From: Brevibacillus humidisoli
Lineage (GTDB): Bacteria; Bacillota; Bacilli; Brevibacillales; Brevibacillaceae
Assembly: GCF_020923435.1 (NCBI RefSeq)
Contig: NZ_CP087263.1
Location: 1 to 64,000 of the forward strand
Reading direction: 5' to 3'
Length of the DNA stretch: 64,000 bases
Below are positions 26,708 to 34,008 of this stretch, piece after piece. Positions within the stretch are counted from its first letter, which is position 1, and every line of letters begins with the position of its first letter. The translations under genes and the position numbers were made by a program. The notes beneath the pieces were generated by a model. The model saw only the letters and a list, made by a program, of their open reading frames with translations, ran no database searches and was not told where the DNA came from.

Positions 26708-27312
26708 TGCGGCTGGCCGTATTTGCTTCCGGCTCCGGCAGCAATTTTGAGGCGATTGTGGAGGCGACGCGCGACGGGCGGCTCTCCGGTGCGGAGGTTG
26801 CGCTGGTTGTGTGCGATAAACCAGGTGCCTACGTGTTGGAGCGGGCCGCCCGCTTGGGTATCGATAGTTTTGTGTTCAACCCCAAGGAATATCCCGAAAA
26901 GGCGGCGTTTGAGCAGGAGATTGTGCAAGAGCTGCATCGTCGTGACGTCTCCTTCGTCGTGCTGGCTGGCTATATGCGGCTGGTCGGCCCCGTCCTGTTG
27001 TCTGCCTACGAGGGCAAGATGATCAATCTGCATCCGTCGCTGCTGCCTGCTTTTATGGGCAAGGACGCGATCGGGCAGGCTTTTTCGTATGGGGTGAAGA
27101 TTACCGGGGTGACCGTTCATTTTGTTGACGCCGGACTGGATACCGGACCGATTATCGCACAAGAGGCCGTTCCGGTTGCGCCAGCCGATACGCTGGAGAC
27201 GCTGACGGCGCGTATTCACGGTGTGGAGCATCAGTTGCTGGTAGAGGCGATCCAGGACGTTGTAGCAGGTCGGCTGCATCTGGAGGGGCGGATTGTCAAA
27301 CGGCAAGCGTAG
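26704..27312 (+). CDS. purN: Phosphoribosylglycinamide formyltransferase (GAR transformylase)
   Basis: The 202-residue folate-dependent enzyme formylates [14 protein letters not shown] is the phosphate-binding loop, [13 protein letters not shown] carries the catalytic Asn and His, and [18 protein letters not shown] contains the catalytic Asp. It starts at GTG 26704 or ATG 26707, overlapping purM. It is the last gene of this purine unit: purH does not follow, but lies about 3 kb away behind its own promoter. Confidence 0.96.
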   Translation: MMRLAVFASGSGSNFEAIVEATRDGRLSGAEVALVVCDKPGAYVLERAARLGIDSFVFNPKEYPEKAAFEQEIVQELHRRDVSFVVLAGYMRLVGPVLLSAYEGKMINLHPSLLPAFMGKDAIGQAFSYGVKITGVTVHFVDAGLDTGPIIAQEAVPVAPADTLETLTARIHGVEHQLLVEAIQDVVAGRLHLEGRIVKRQA

Positions 27313-27403
27313 GGGACTGTGTTGTAACGCTGATTTGATCCAGACGGTTCCCTTATTGGGCGAAACATGTCCGCCCTGCTGCTAGAAGCGAATCAAAGAA
27401 AAT

Positions 27404-27449
27404 AGAGAACGGCTCTGTCACAGATGATGTGAACAGAGCCGTTTTATCG
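27404..27449 (+). terminator. Hairpin repeat copy A, terminator of the purC-purN unit
   Basis: AACGGCTCTGT (27408-27418) pairs with ACAGAGCCGTT (27433-27443), with CACA/TGTG extending the stem, followed by TTTATC. A second copy of the 46-bp element lies at 28984-29029. Confidence 0.75.
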
Positions 27450-27718
27450 TATGGCGCTAGGCGAGTAAAAGATACGCCGCAGGTAAGGGGAAAGGAATCA
27501 GGCGCCCATTCTGTATTTCGTATAGATATTTGGATTAACTCAAAAAGTGTATACAAGGGCAAGTAAAAAACTCTATTTTTTTAGATGGATTTACTGGGTA
27601 TATTTACCTTAGTAAATATTTACAGCTGGTGGTGTGGGTGATAACATGACAGTGAGGTAGAAAATTTACAATAAGTATAATTTTTTGCCTATAATATCAT
27701 TTTAAGGAGTTGTTTAGT
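27450..27718. other. AT-rich intergenic stretch
   Basis: No gene is evident. Near the end TATAAT at about 27690-27695 and AAGGAGTTGTTTA form the probable promoter and ribosome site of the decayed secreted-protein gene that follows. A TTTACA-like -35 is about 19 bp before the -10. Confidence 0.4.
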
Positions 27719-28169
27719 GTGAAACGTGTGCTTTTTGGAGTTCTTTGCAGTCTAGCTCTCATCTCAGTCCCACTAGGAGCCGTCCAAGCAAAAAAGGCAG
27801 AGGAAGAGAAAGGTAAAGTGAATCGCAAAGAACGAATAGAGTATGTTAACGAGCAATAAAGAAGCTTGGCGGAAAGGGTAATGATGCAGTTGAAGAGTGG
27901 CTGTTGGAAAATGGATTCGTAAAATTCAAGAAGGGAAAGCAGTCTTCAAATTCTGAAATCAGTCCTCTAAGTTCAAATGGAATGATTGATTTAGAACTTA
28001 TTATGATACATTGACGAATGCGTATTGCCTCAAGGGAACGTGGGAATGGAAAGATGAGCAATATCCGGATAGTGATGAGGGTCCCGAAGAGGTGCTCGCT
28101 TTAGTGATGTCGGATGATGATGGGGACCCTATTGATGGGCATGAATGGGAAGACGCTGAGATTGAGTAA
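27719..28169 (+). pseudogene. Decayed secreted protein gene with two frameshifts
   Basis: A GTG at 27719 behind AAGGAG starts a signal peptide (KRVLFGVLCSLALISVPLGA, cleavage near AVQA) and stops at 27859. Protein-like sequence goes on in a second frame (KKLGGKGNDAVEEWLLENGF) until about 28014. It then continues in a third frame from about 28000 (YYDTLTNAYCLKGTWEWKDE, then acidic residues) to a TAA at 28167-28169. Joined together this would be a secreted protein of about 145 residues. I do not recognise the family. Neither shift lies in a long homopolymer. Confidence 0.55.
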
Positions 28170-28199
28170 ATGAATCCTTCTGTGATGGAGGCGTCAACA

Positions 28200-28838
28200 G
28201 TGAAAGGCAAACATACAGTGTTTTATCTGATTGCAGCTTTTGTTTTTTCTGTGTTTGGTTTGCATGGTTGTGGAAACACAAACGCAAATGAAGAACTGAT
28301 CGGAACATTTTCGGACGTGTACTACAAGGAACTCGATGATCTGCACATCATTACTCAAACCTTGCAAATGAAACTGGAAGCCTTTCAGAAGGACGACCCT
28401 GGCACCGTGCATTATCTGGACGAAGCAATAGGTGCAATGGAAATATGGGCTAAGACCAAGCCACACATCTTTTACAGCATAGACTCTTTGCCACAGGATA
28501 ACGCGGAACAGGTCGTTCATAGTGAATTGAATCAGAAAGTGGAACAAGTCTATGACACGATGTTGAGATCGTTGACGGATGTTCGAGAAAAGATATTCGT
28601 TCCCGTATCCACTGCCTTACATAAGGATGGAACGTTGAACGCCGAACAGGCAGGAATAATCGACAACGTCCAGGTTTATCTGAAGGAACTTAACGAAGTA
28701 TTGTACGAAAGTTTCCACGACTTGCCCAATCAAAGGGAATATCTCTACGACACCCGAATATTTAATGAGGATTTAATGGCATCACTTGATAACATTTTGT
28801 CTATCTCTAATAAAATACAACAATCCATTCCAGATTAA
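28200..28838 (+). CDS. Lipoprotein of unknown function
   Basis: The 212-residue product has a lipoprotein signal peptide ending in FGLHGCG, so it should be anchored outside the membrane through the Cys. The mature part is helical and hydrophilic (LQMKLEAFQKD, EQVYDTMLRSLTDVREK, and DNILSISNKIQQS at the end). No domain is recognised. The GTG at 28200, eight bases after GGAGG, is preferred over the ATG at 28170, which adds ten unlikely residues. It follows the decayed gene directly and has its own terminator. Confidence 0.7.
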   Translation: MKGKHTVFYLIAAFVFSVFGLHGCGNTNANEELIGTFSDVYYKELDDLHIITQTLQMKLEAFQKDDPGTVHYLDEAIGAMEIWAKTKPHIFYSIDSLPQDNAEQVVHSELNQKVEQVYDTMLRSLTDVREKIFVPVSTALHKDGTLNAEQAGIIDNVQVYLKELNEVLYESFHDLPNQREYLYDTRIFNEDLMASLDNILSISNKIQQSIPD

Positions 28839-28856
28839 AAACACTCGTTTAGGTGG

Positions 28857-28892
28857 TAGCCTCCTGTTTGTACGGGAGGCTTTGTCTTTGGG
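28857..28892 (+). terminator. Rho-independent terminator after the lipoprotein gene
   Basis: AGCCTCC pairs with GGGAGGCT around TGTTTGTAC, followed by TTGTCTTTG. Confidence 0.7.
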
Positions 28893-28983
28893 ACAAATAG
28901 TGCCCCGAAAAGTTGAATGAGATCGATGGTGACCGCCAGTAAGCAGGCGGCATAGACAGAGGGGAACCTAAACCTGACAAGAC

Positions 28984-29029
28984 AGAGAACGGCTCTGTCG
29001 CCAATGATGCGAACAGAGCCGTATTACGA
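28984..29029 (-). repeat. Hairpin repeat copy B, terminator of the VOC gene
   Basis: This is the same 46-bp element as at 27404-27449: ACGGCTCTGT and ACAGAGCCGT at identical spacing. In the inner stem one A-T pair of copy A is a G-C pair here (CAC/GTG against CGC/GCG), so the fold is conserved although the bases changed. It lies just past the stop of the minus-strand VOC gene. Confidence 0.7.
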
Positions 29030-29072
29030 TCGGCTAGCACGAAACATACAAAAGTGCCGCTCAACCCGTCCT

Positions 29073-29504
29073 TTACTGTTGCTCCTTGCCTTCGGTATAG
29101 ATCTGGAAGGTTACACCGAACTTGTCCGTGACAATACCATAGGCAGGGCTGAAAAACGTTTCCTGCAGCGGCATGTTCACTTGGCCGCCTTGCTGCAGGG
29201 CTTCATAGATTTGTTTTGTTTTTTCCTTGTCGTCCGTTGAGATGCAGATGGTTACCTGATTCCCTGCTTGAAAGGGCTGACCTGGAAAGATATCAGAAAA
29301 CATCAGCTCCGACTCGCCGATTTTGACCATGGCGTGGGACAGACGTTCCTTGGCCTCTTCTGGCAAAGGGTATTCAGAGTTTTCCGGCATTTCTCCGAAC
29401 GTTTGTTGAAAGAGAACTTCGGCCCCCAACGCCTGTTGGTAAAAATCGATCGCTTCCTTCGCATTCCCGTCCATCATGAGATAGGGAGTCAAACGCAATG
29501 CCAC
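29073..29504 (-). CDS. VOC-superfamily (PhnB/glyoxalase-like) protein
   Basis: The 143-residue product opens with LTPYLMMDGNAKEAIDFYQQ, the standard start of PhnB-like VOC proteins. It ends with SPAYGIVTDKFGVTFQIY, the second half of the vicinal-oxygen-chelate fold. Such proteins are often metal-dependent lyases or dioxygenases, or bind antibiotics; a role cannot be assigned. The metal ligands seen in true glyoxalases are only partly recognisable (His in LSHAMVKIGESELMFSD). The GTG start at 29504 follows AAAGGAGC. It is a single gene. Confidence 0.8.
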   Translation of the reverse strand: MALRLTPYLMMDGNAKEAIDFYQQALGAEVLFQQTFGEMPENSEYPLPEEAKERLSHAMVKIGESELMFSDIFPGQPFQAGNQVTICISTDDKEKTKQIYEALQQGGQVNMPLQETFFSPAYGIVTDKFGVTFQIYTEGKEQQ

Positions 29505-29779
29505 AATACTTCAGCTCCTTTGGTTCCCAAATTTTTTGGTTGGATCAATCATCTCGCAAACTATGGACACGTCTCATGCTCTCAACTCTACATCCTATTA
29601 TGTCCAAAATGTGACGCCAAAACCAATCTATCACGAAAATGCTTTTTCCGTTTCTTCTCGATTGCGCTTTTTCCACAACCAGTCGTGTCACTTGTTCCGG
29701 TTGCCTGTCAGCTTCTGCTTACATACCCTGTCTAGGAGCGAATAAATCCTGTCGTTCGCGCAGGGGAAGAGGTGGTTCG

Positions 29780-30220
29780 GTGAGTGGCGATTGGATTAGC
29801 GACATGCTGGGAAAGCTAAGCGAAAAGACGGGGCGGGAATGGTCCTTGATGGATCTGATCCGCCTGGCGCAAAAGATGCCGGAACTAAGCGAAAACAATG
29901 TTGACGCTCTTCTCTCAGAACTGTCCGAAATGGGCTTGAATCTGCCGGAACAGAAGAGAGATAGGTTGAAGCAAAAGGTGATGCGTGAAGAGGGAGTAAC
30001 TCCCGATGATCTGGAAGAGTTGAAAAAACGATTTGCGGAAAAGGAAGCGAAGGAAGAGGCCAAACACCCTAAAGCAACTGCCAAATACAGCAGAAGGTTG
30101 CCAGCCCGCCGCAGACGGACCAGGTCCCGTCGCCGGGTTTTCAAAAGTGCTGAACAGCGGTACACCGAAAAGGTGGCCAGACAGCTTCGCCAGTTAAGAA
30201 AAAAACGGAGAACGAGATAG
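29780..30220 (+). CDS. spoVIF: Stage VI sporulation protein F-like protein
   Basis: The 146-residue product matches the SpoVIF (YjcC) family over its first 85 residues: DMLGKLSEKTGREWSLMDLI, then LSENNVDALLSELSEM and EQKRDRLKQKVM. In B. subtilis SpoVIF is needed for proper spore-coat assembly in the mother cell. The C-terminal 50 residues are extra and very basic (PARRRRTRSRRRVF and LRQLRKKRRTR), which could bind nucleic acid or coat polymers. The GTG at 29780 lies a few bases after GAGGTGG. It separates the purCSQLFMN part from purHD and has its own terminator. Confidence 0.75.
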   Translation: MSGDWISDMLGKLSEKTGREWSLMDLIRLAQKMPELSENNVDALLSELSEMGLNLPEQKRDRLKQKVMREEGVTPDDLEELKKRFAEKEAKEEAKHPKATAKYSRRLPARRRRTRSRRRVFKSAEQRYTEKVARQLRQLRKKRRTR

Positions 30221-30225
30221 CCGTG

Positions 30226-30254
30226 GGCGCCTGATTGACAGGTGCCTTGATTTT
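30226..30254 (+). terminator. Rho-independent terminator after spoVIF
   Basis: GGCGCCTG pairs with CAGGTGCC around ATTGA, followed by TTGATTTT. Confidence 0.7.
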
Positions 30255-30276
30255 GATCTGACAACGGGGAGAAACC

Positions 30277-30323
30277 TTGAACAATCCGTACGTTTGTGTT
30301 TTAATATGGAGGAAATGTTCGTG
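30277..30323 (+). promoter_or_regulatory. purH promoter with PurBox-like site
   Basis: TTGAAC (30277-30282), a 17-bp spacer and an extended -10 TGTTTTAAT (TTTAAT at 30300-30305) form a sigma-A promoter. ATGTTCGTG at 30315-30323 begins nine bases past the -10, exactly as at purC. The 23 bases ending in the -10 differ from the purC promoter at only four positions. Confidence 0.65.
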
Positions 30324-30366
30324 ATTTGAGTGCGTTGCTTATCAAGATGTCAGGAGGTCTTCTTTT

Positions 30367-31920
30367 GTGAACACGAAAAAAGCGCTGATCAGCGTTTCTG
30401 ACAAAACCAACATTGTCCCATTTGCCCGCAGACTCGACGAATTGGGTGTGGAGATCATTTCCACTGGGGGAAGTGCCAAACTGTTGAAGGAAGCAGGGAT
30501 TGATGTAACCGGCATCTCTGAGGTGACAGGGTTTCCAGAAATTCTCGATGGTCGTGTCAAAACACTGCACCCGACGATCCACAGCGGACTGCTGGCCGTA
30601 CGGGACAATCCGGAGCATCAGCGTCAGTTGGACGAGCTTTCCATTGCCCCTATTGATTTCGTGATCGTGAACCTCTATCCTTTTAAGCAGACAGTGGCAA
30701 AGCCAGATGTGACATTTGAGGATGCGATTGAAAACATTGATATCGGTGGACCGACGATGCTGCGTGCGGCTGCGAAAAACCATGCCCACGTCACGGTGAT
30801 TGTCGATGCTGCCGATTATGACACGGTCCTTGCCGAACTTCAGGCACAGGGGAGCACCTCGCTTGAGACACGTCGTCGTCTCGCGGCCAAAGTATTCCGG
30901 CACACTGCCGCCTACGATGCGCTGATTGCAGGGTACCTGAGTGAGCAGATGGGCGAGCCGCTCGCCGAGAACCATACGGTTACCTATGAAAAAGTGCAGG
31001 ATCTCCGTTACGGGGAAAACCCGCACCAACGGGCTGCCTTTTATCGGGAACCGCTGGCTGCCGCCGGTACGATCGCAACGGCTGAGCAGCTTCATGGAAA
31101 AGAACTCTCTTATAACAACATCAACGATGCGGACGCAGCGCTGGCGATCGTGCGCGAATTCAGCCAACCGGCAGTCGTTGCCGTGAAGCATACCAATCCG
31201 TGTGGTGTTGGAATTGGAGCGACGATCAGCGAAGCGTACCGGAAGGCCTATCAGGCTGATCCGGTCTCGATCTTTGGCGGCATTATCGCTGCCAACCGGG
31301 TGATCGACCGCGAGACCGCACTACAGTTGAAGGAGACGTTTCTGGAGATCGTGCTCGCTCCCGATTTTAGTGAGGAAGCGCGAGCGATTCTGCAGGAGAA
31401 GAAAAATCTGCGCCTGCTGCGTCTCGGAGAGTTTGGCAGTCAAGCAGCAGCAAACGGACGTGCTGCCCTGCGGGTTGCTCCAGTGGCTGGCGGCTTGTTG
31501 GTGCAGGAGTACGATCTGCATCAACTCCAGGAGACCGATATGACAGTAGTGACCGAGCGGAAGCCGACGGAGGAGGAGCTGGCGCAGCTGGCCTTTGCCT
31601 GGAGGGTTGTGAAGCACGTCAAGTCAAATGCGATCGTGTTGGCTCGGGAGAACATGACCATCGGCGTAGGAGCAGGTCAGATGAACCGGGTGGGAGCGGC
31701 CCGGATTGCGATTGAGCAGGCCGGAGAAAAAGCGGCAGGGGCCGTACTCGCTTCCGATGCCTTCTTTCCCATGCCGGATACGGTGGAAGAGGCGGCGAGG
31801 GCAGGTGTGACCGCGATCATTCAGCCTGGTGGTTCGGTTCGTGATCAGGATTCGATTGAGGCCTGCAACCGCCACGGTATCGCGATGGTATTTACCGGTG
31901 TGCGCCATTTCAAGCATTAA
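30367..31920 (+). CDS. purH: Bifunctional AICAR transformylase / IMP cyclohydrolase
   Basis: The 517-residue enzyme performs the last two steps to IMP. The N-terminal MGS-like cyclohydrolase domain runs from [20 protein letters not shown] to about residue 195 ([20 protein letters not shown] is conserved). The AICAR transformylase domain follows with [14 protein letters not shown], which holds the catalytic Lys-His. A GTG start at 30367 follows AGGAGGTCTTCTTTT. purD follows 18 bp later. In B. subtilis purH directly follows purN; here it has a separate promoter. Confidence 0.96.
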   Translation: MNTKKALISVSDKTNIVPFARRLDELGVEIISTGGSAKLLKEAGIDVTGISEVTGFPEILDGRVKTLHPTIHSGLLAVRDNPEHQRQLDELSIAPIDFVIVNLYPFKQTVAKPDVTFEDAIENIDIGGPTMLRAAAKNHAHVTVIVDAADYDTVLAELQAQGSTSLETRRRLAAKVFRHTAAYDALIAGYLSEQMGEPLAENHTVTYEKVQDLRYGENPHQRAAFYREPLAAAGTIATAEQLHGKELSYNNINDADAALAIVREFSQPAVVAVKHTNPCGVGIGATISEAYRKAYQADPVSIFGGIIAANRVIDRETALQLKETFLEIVLAPDFSEEARAILQEKKNLRLLRLGEFGSQAAANGRAALRVAPVAGGLLVQEYDLHQLQETDMTVVTERKPTEEELAQLAFAWRVVKHVKSNAIVLARENMTIGVGAGQMNRVGAARIAIEQAGEKAAGAVLASDAFFPMPDTVEEAARAGVTAIIQPGGSVRDQDSIEACNRHGIAMVFTGVRHFKH

Positions 31921-31938
31921 GTTGGGAGGCTTTTGGAA

Positions 31939-33210
31939 ATGAACGTACTGGTTGTTGGGAGCGGTGGGCGAGAACACGCCATTGCCTGGAAGCTGGCGCA
32001 AAGTCCCAAGGTGGAGAAGGTGTTTTGTGCCCCAGGCAACGGCGGCACACAGGAAGTGGCCCAAAACGTACCGATTCCCGCAGACGATTTTGCAGCCCTG
32101 GTTCAATTCGTCAAGGACGAAGGGATCGATCTGACGGTAGTAGGACCGGAGGCACCGCTGCTTGACGGCATCGTCGATTTCTTTATGCAGCGCGGCCTTA
32201 CGATCTTCGGACCCACGGCCATGGCGGCCAAGATTGAGGGCAGCAAATCATTTGCCAAGTGTTTGATGAAGCGGCACGGTGTGCCAACTGCCGCCTATGA
32301 ATCATTTATCGACTATCAGTCTGCGCTGGCTTACGTGCGTGAGCAGGGAGCGCCGATCGTGATCAAGGCTGATGGACTGGCAGCCGGAAAAGGTGTAATC
32401 GTCGCCCGTACACTGCAAGAAGCGGAGCAAGCTTTGTTCCAGATCATGCAGGTTGGTGAATTCGGACAGGCTGGCAGCCGGGTCGTGGTGGAAGAATACA
32501 TGGAAGGCGAAGAATTGACCCTGCTCTCCTTTGTTGACGGGGAGACGGTCAAACCGATGATCACGGTACAGGACCACAAAGCCGCCTATGACGGTGACAA
32601 AGGGCCCAATACAGGTGGGATGGGCACATACGCGCCAGTCCCCCATGTATCTCAGGAACTGGTTGAACAAATCGTAGAGACAATCATCGTCCCTGCGGCC
32701 AAAGGAATGGTTCGTGACGGCATGCCCTTCCGCGGAATTCTCTACACGGGATTGATGCTGACCGCTGACGGGCCAAAAGTGGTGGAATTTAATGCCCGCT
32801 TCGGCGATCCAGAAGCGCAGGTAGTGCTGCCACTGCTGGAAACCGACCTGCTGGACATCCTGCTCGCTGCGGTAAACGGTGAGTTGGATTCGGTTGACGT
32901 CAAGTGGAAACAAGAGAGCGCGGTATGTGTCGTGATGGCATCAGCCGGGTATCCGGGCGACTATGAGAAAGGCATTGCGATTACCGGACTTGAGCAGGCG
33001 GCAGCCCGGACAATCGTCTTTCACGCCGGAACCAAGCGAACAGAAGAGGGACTTGTTACCAGTGGCGGACGTGTACTCGGTGTGACGGGGATCGGCAGCA
33101 GTTTGCCTGCTGCTAGGGAAGCTGCCTACAGCGGAGTAGAGCAGATCAGGTTTGCCGGTGCCCACTACCGTACCGATATCGGAGAAAAGGCGCTGCGCCG
33201 CCAAGTCTAG
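31939..33210 (+). CDS. purD: Phosphoribosylamine-glycine ligase (GAR synthetase)
   Basis: The 423-residue ATP-grasp enzyme joins glycine to phosphoribosylamine. MNVLVVGSGGREHAIAWKL is the N-terminus, GPTAMAAKIEGSKSFAK and IKADGLAAGKGV the ATP-grasp segments, and EFNARFGDPEAQVVLPLL the family signature. The ATG at 31939 has GGGAGG upstream; TTG at 31933 is possible. It is the last gene of the purHD unit, followed by a terminator. Confidence 0.96.
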   Translation: MNVLVVGSGGREHAIAWKLAQSPKVEKVFCAPGNGGTQEVAQNVPIPADDFAALVQFVKDEGIDLTVVGPEAPLLDGIVDFFMQRGLTIFGPTAMAAKIEGSKSFAKCLMKRHGVPTAAYESFIDYQSALAYVREQGAPIVIKADGLAAGKGVIVARTLQEAEQALFQIMQVGEFGQAGSRVVVEEYMEGEELTLLSFVDGETVKPMITVQDHKAAYDGDKGPNTGGMGTYAPVPHVSQELVEQIVETIIVPAAKGMVRDGMPFRGILYTGLMLTADGPKVVEFNARFGDPEAQVVLPLLETDLLDILLAAVNGELDSVDVKWKQESAVCVVMASAGYPGDYEKGIAITGLEQAAARTIVFHAGTKRTEEGLVTSGGRVLGVTGIGSSLPAAREAAYSGVEQIRFAGAHYRTDIGEKALRRQV

Positions 33211-33217
33211 TACGTGC

Positions 33218-33256
33218 AAAAGGAAGGTCGCTTATTTGTAGCGGTACCTTCCTTTT
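33218..33256. terminator. Bidirectional terminator between purD and the small membrane protein gene
   Basis: AAAAGGAAGGT pairs with ACCTTCCTTTT, with CGC/GCG inside. A-run and T-run on either side fit use on both strands. The stem overlaps the last codons of the converging small gene. Confidence 0.75.
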
Positions 33257-33372
33257 CTTCTTGCCGTATTGACTGCAAAGACGATCATTGCCACCACTGC
33301 CCCGATGATCAGCGCGGCCACAAACAGGTTGTGCGAAAACCACTCGTACAGCGGCGGGCCAATGACACTCAT
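33232..33372 (-). CDS. Small single-span membrane protein (46 residues)
   Basis: MSVIGPPLYEWFSHN is followed by a hydrophobic helix (LFVAALIIGAVVAMIVFAVN) and a basic tail (ARRKGRYRYK). The ATG at 33372 has a very good ribosome site, AGGAGGTGAGCGGG. The form resembles the small EYxxD-type membrane proteins found near purD/yerA in Bacilli, although the motif here reads YEWFSHN. Function is unknown. It lies in the same direction as the DUF2892 gene just upstream (12-bp gap), so they may be cotranscribed. Confidence 0.7.
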   Translation of the reverse strand: MSVIGPPLYEWFSHNLFVAALIIGAVVAMIVFAVNTARRKGRYRYK

Positions 33373-33384
33373 CCCGCTCACCTC

Positions 33385-33879
33385 CTAATAGGTGGGGTAC
33401 AATCGTTCTTCCTCTCGGTATTCCCTCGCCGAGCGGTTGCGAGTCGATTCAGAGGCGTTCTTCTGTCTGTTGGTTTCCGTGGAGTGGTTCTCACGCGAAG
33501 CAGATGTAAGCACTTCTTCCATCTCATTGGCAATCGACTGTATGGTCTGATTGGCTGGCATCATCTGATCAGATCGTACCTGGTCTCGCTTTTGCGAGTT
33601 TGCTGACTGTTTGTTGTGGTGGGTATGATCCTGGTTGCCGTTGCCCATCATGTTTCTCATCATCTTCATGCCTTCTCCGTCACGAGTGCTTGTACCCATG
33701 CTGTATAACATCGGACAGAAGCGGGTGACTCCTTCTGCTACTTTCATTGCCGATAGAAACATCAGCATCCAGGGTGTCCGATACGGTCTGCGGGACATTC
33801 GTCCGACACTGTAGGCCAGTCCCATGATACCGGCAGTGATGCGAATCGTTGCATCAAGCGTACCCACGTTTTTACGCAT
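33385..33879 (-). CDS. DUF2892-domain membrane protein with a long hydrophilic tail
   Basis: The 164-residue product starts with the YgaP-like DUF2892 pattern: MRKNVGTLDATIRITAGIMG, a membrane segment, and GVTRFCPMLYSMGTST. Usual members are about 70 residues. Here a hydrophilic tail of about 90 residues follows, first methionine-rich (GMKMMRNMMGNG) and then rich in Asn, Gln, Ser and Arg. Such tails occur in proteins facing the spore or wall, but that is inference. The ATG follows AAGGAGGGAAGCCGAATC. Confidence 0.7.
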   Translation of the reverse strand: MRKNVGTLDATIRITAGIMGLAYSVGRMSRRPYRTPWMLMFLSAMKVAEGVTRFCPMLYSMGTSTRDGEGMKMMRNMMGNGNQDHTHHNKQSANSQKRDQVRSDQMMPANQTIQSIANEMEEVLTSASRENHSTETNRQKNASESTRNRSAREYREEERLYPTY

Positions 33880-34008
33880 GATTCGGCTTCCCTCCCTTGT
33901 TGTATGGATAGTTTGTACGAGTGAGAAAAAAAACAGACAAGGGAATTTCTGTTAGGCCGGCGAAAGTATGCAGTACCGAAGTACTTCAGAAAGAAGGGTG
34001 ATTGGATC

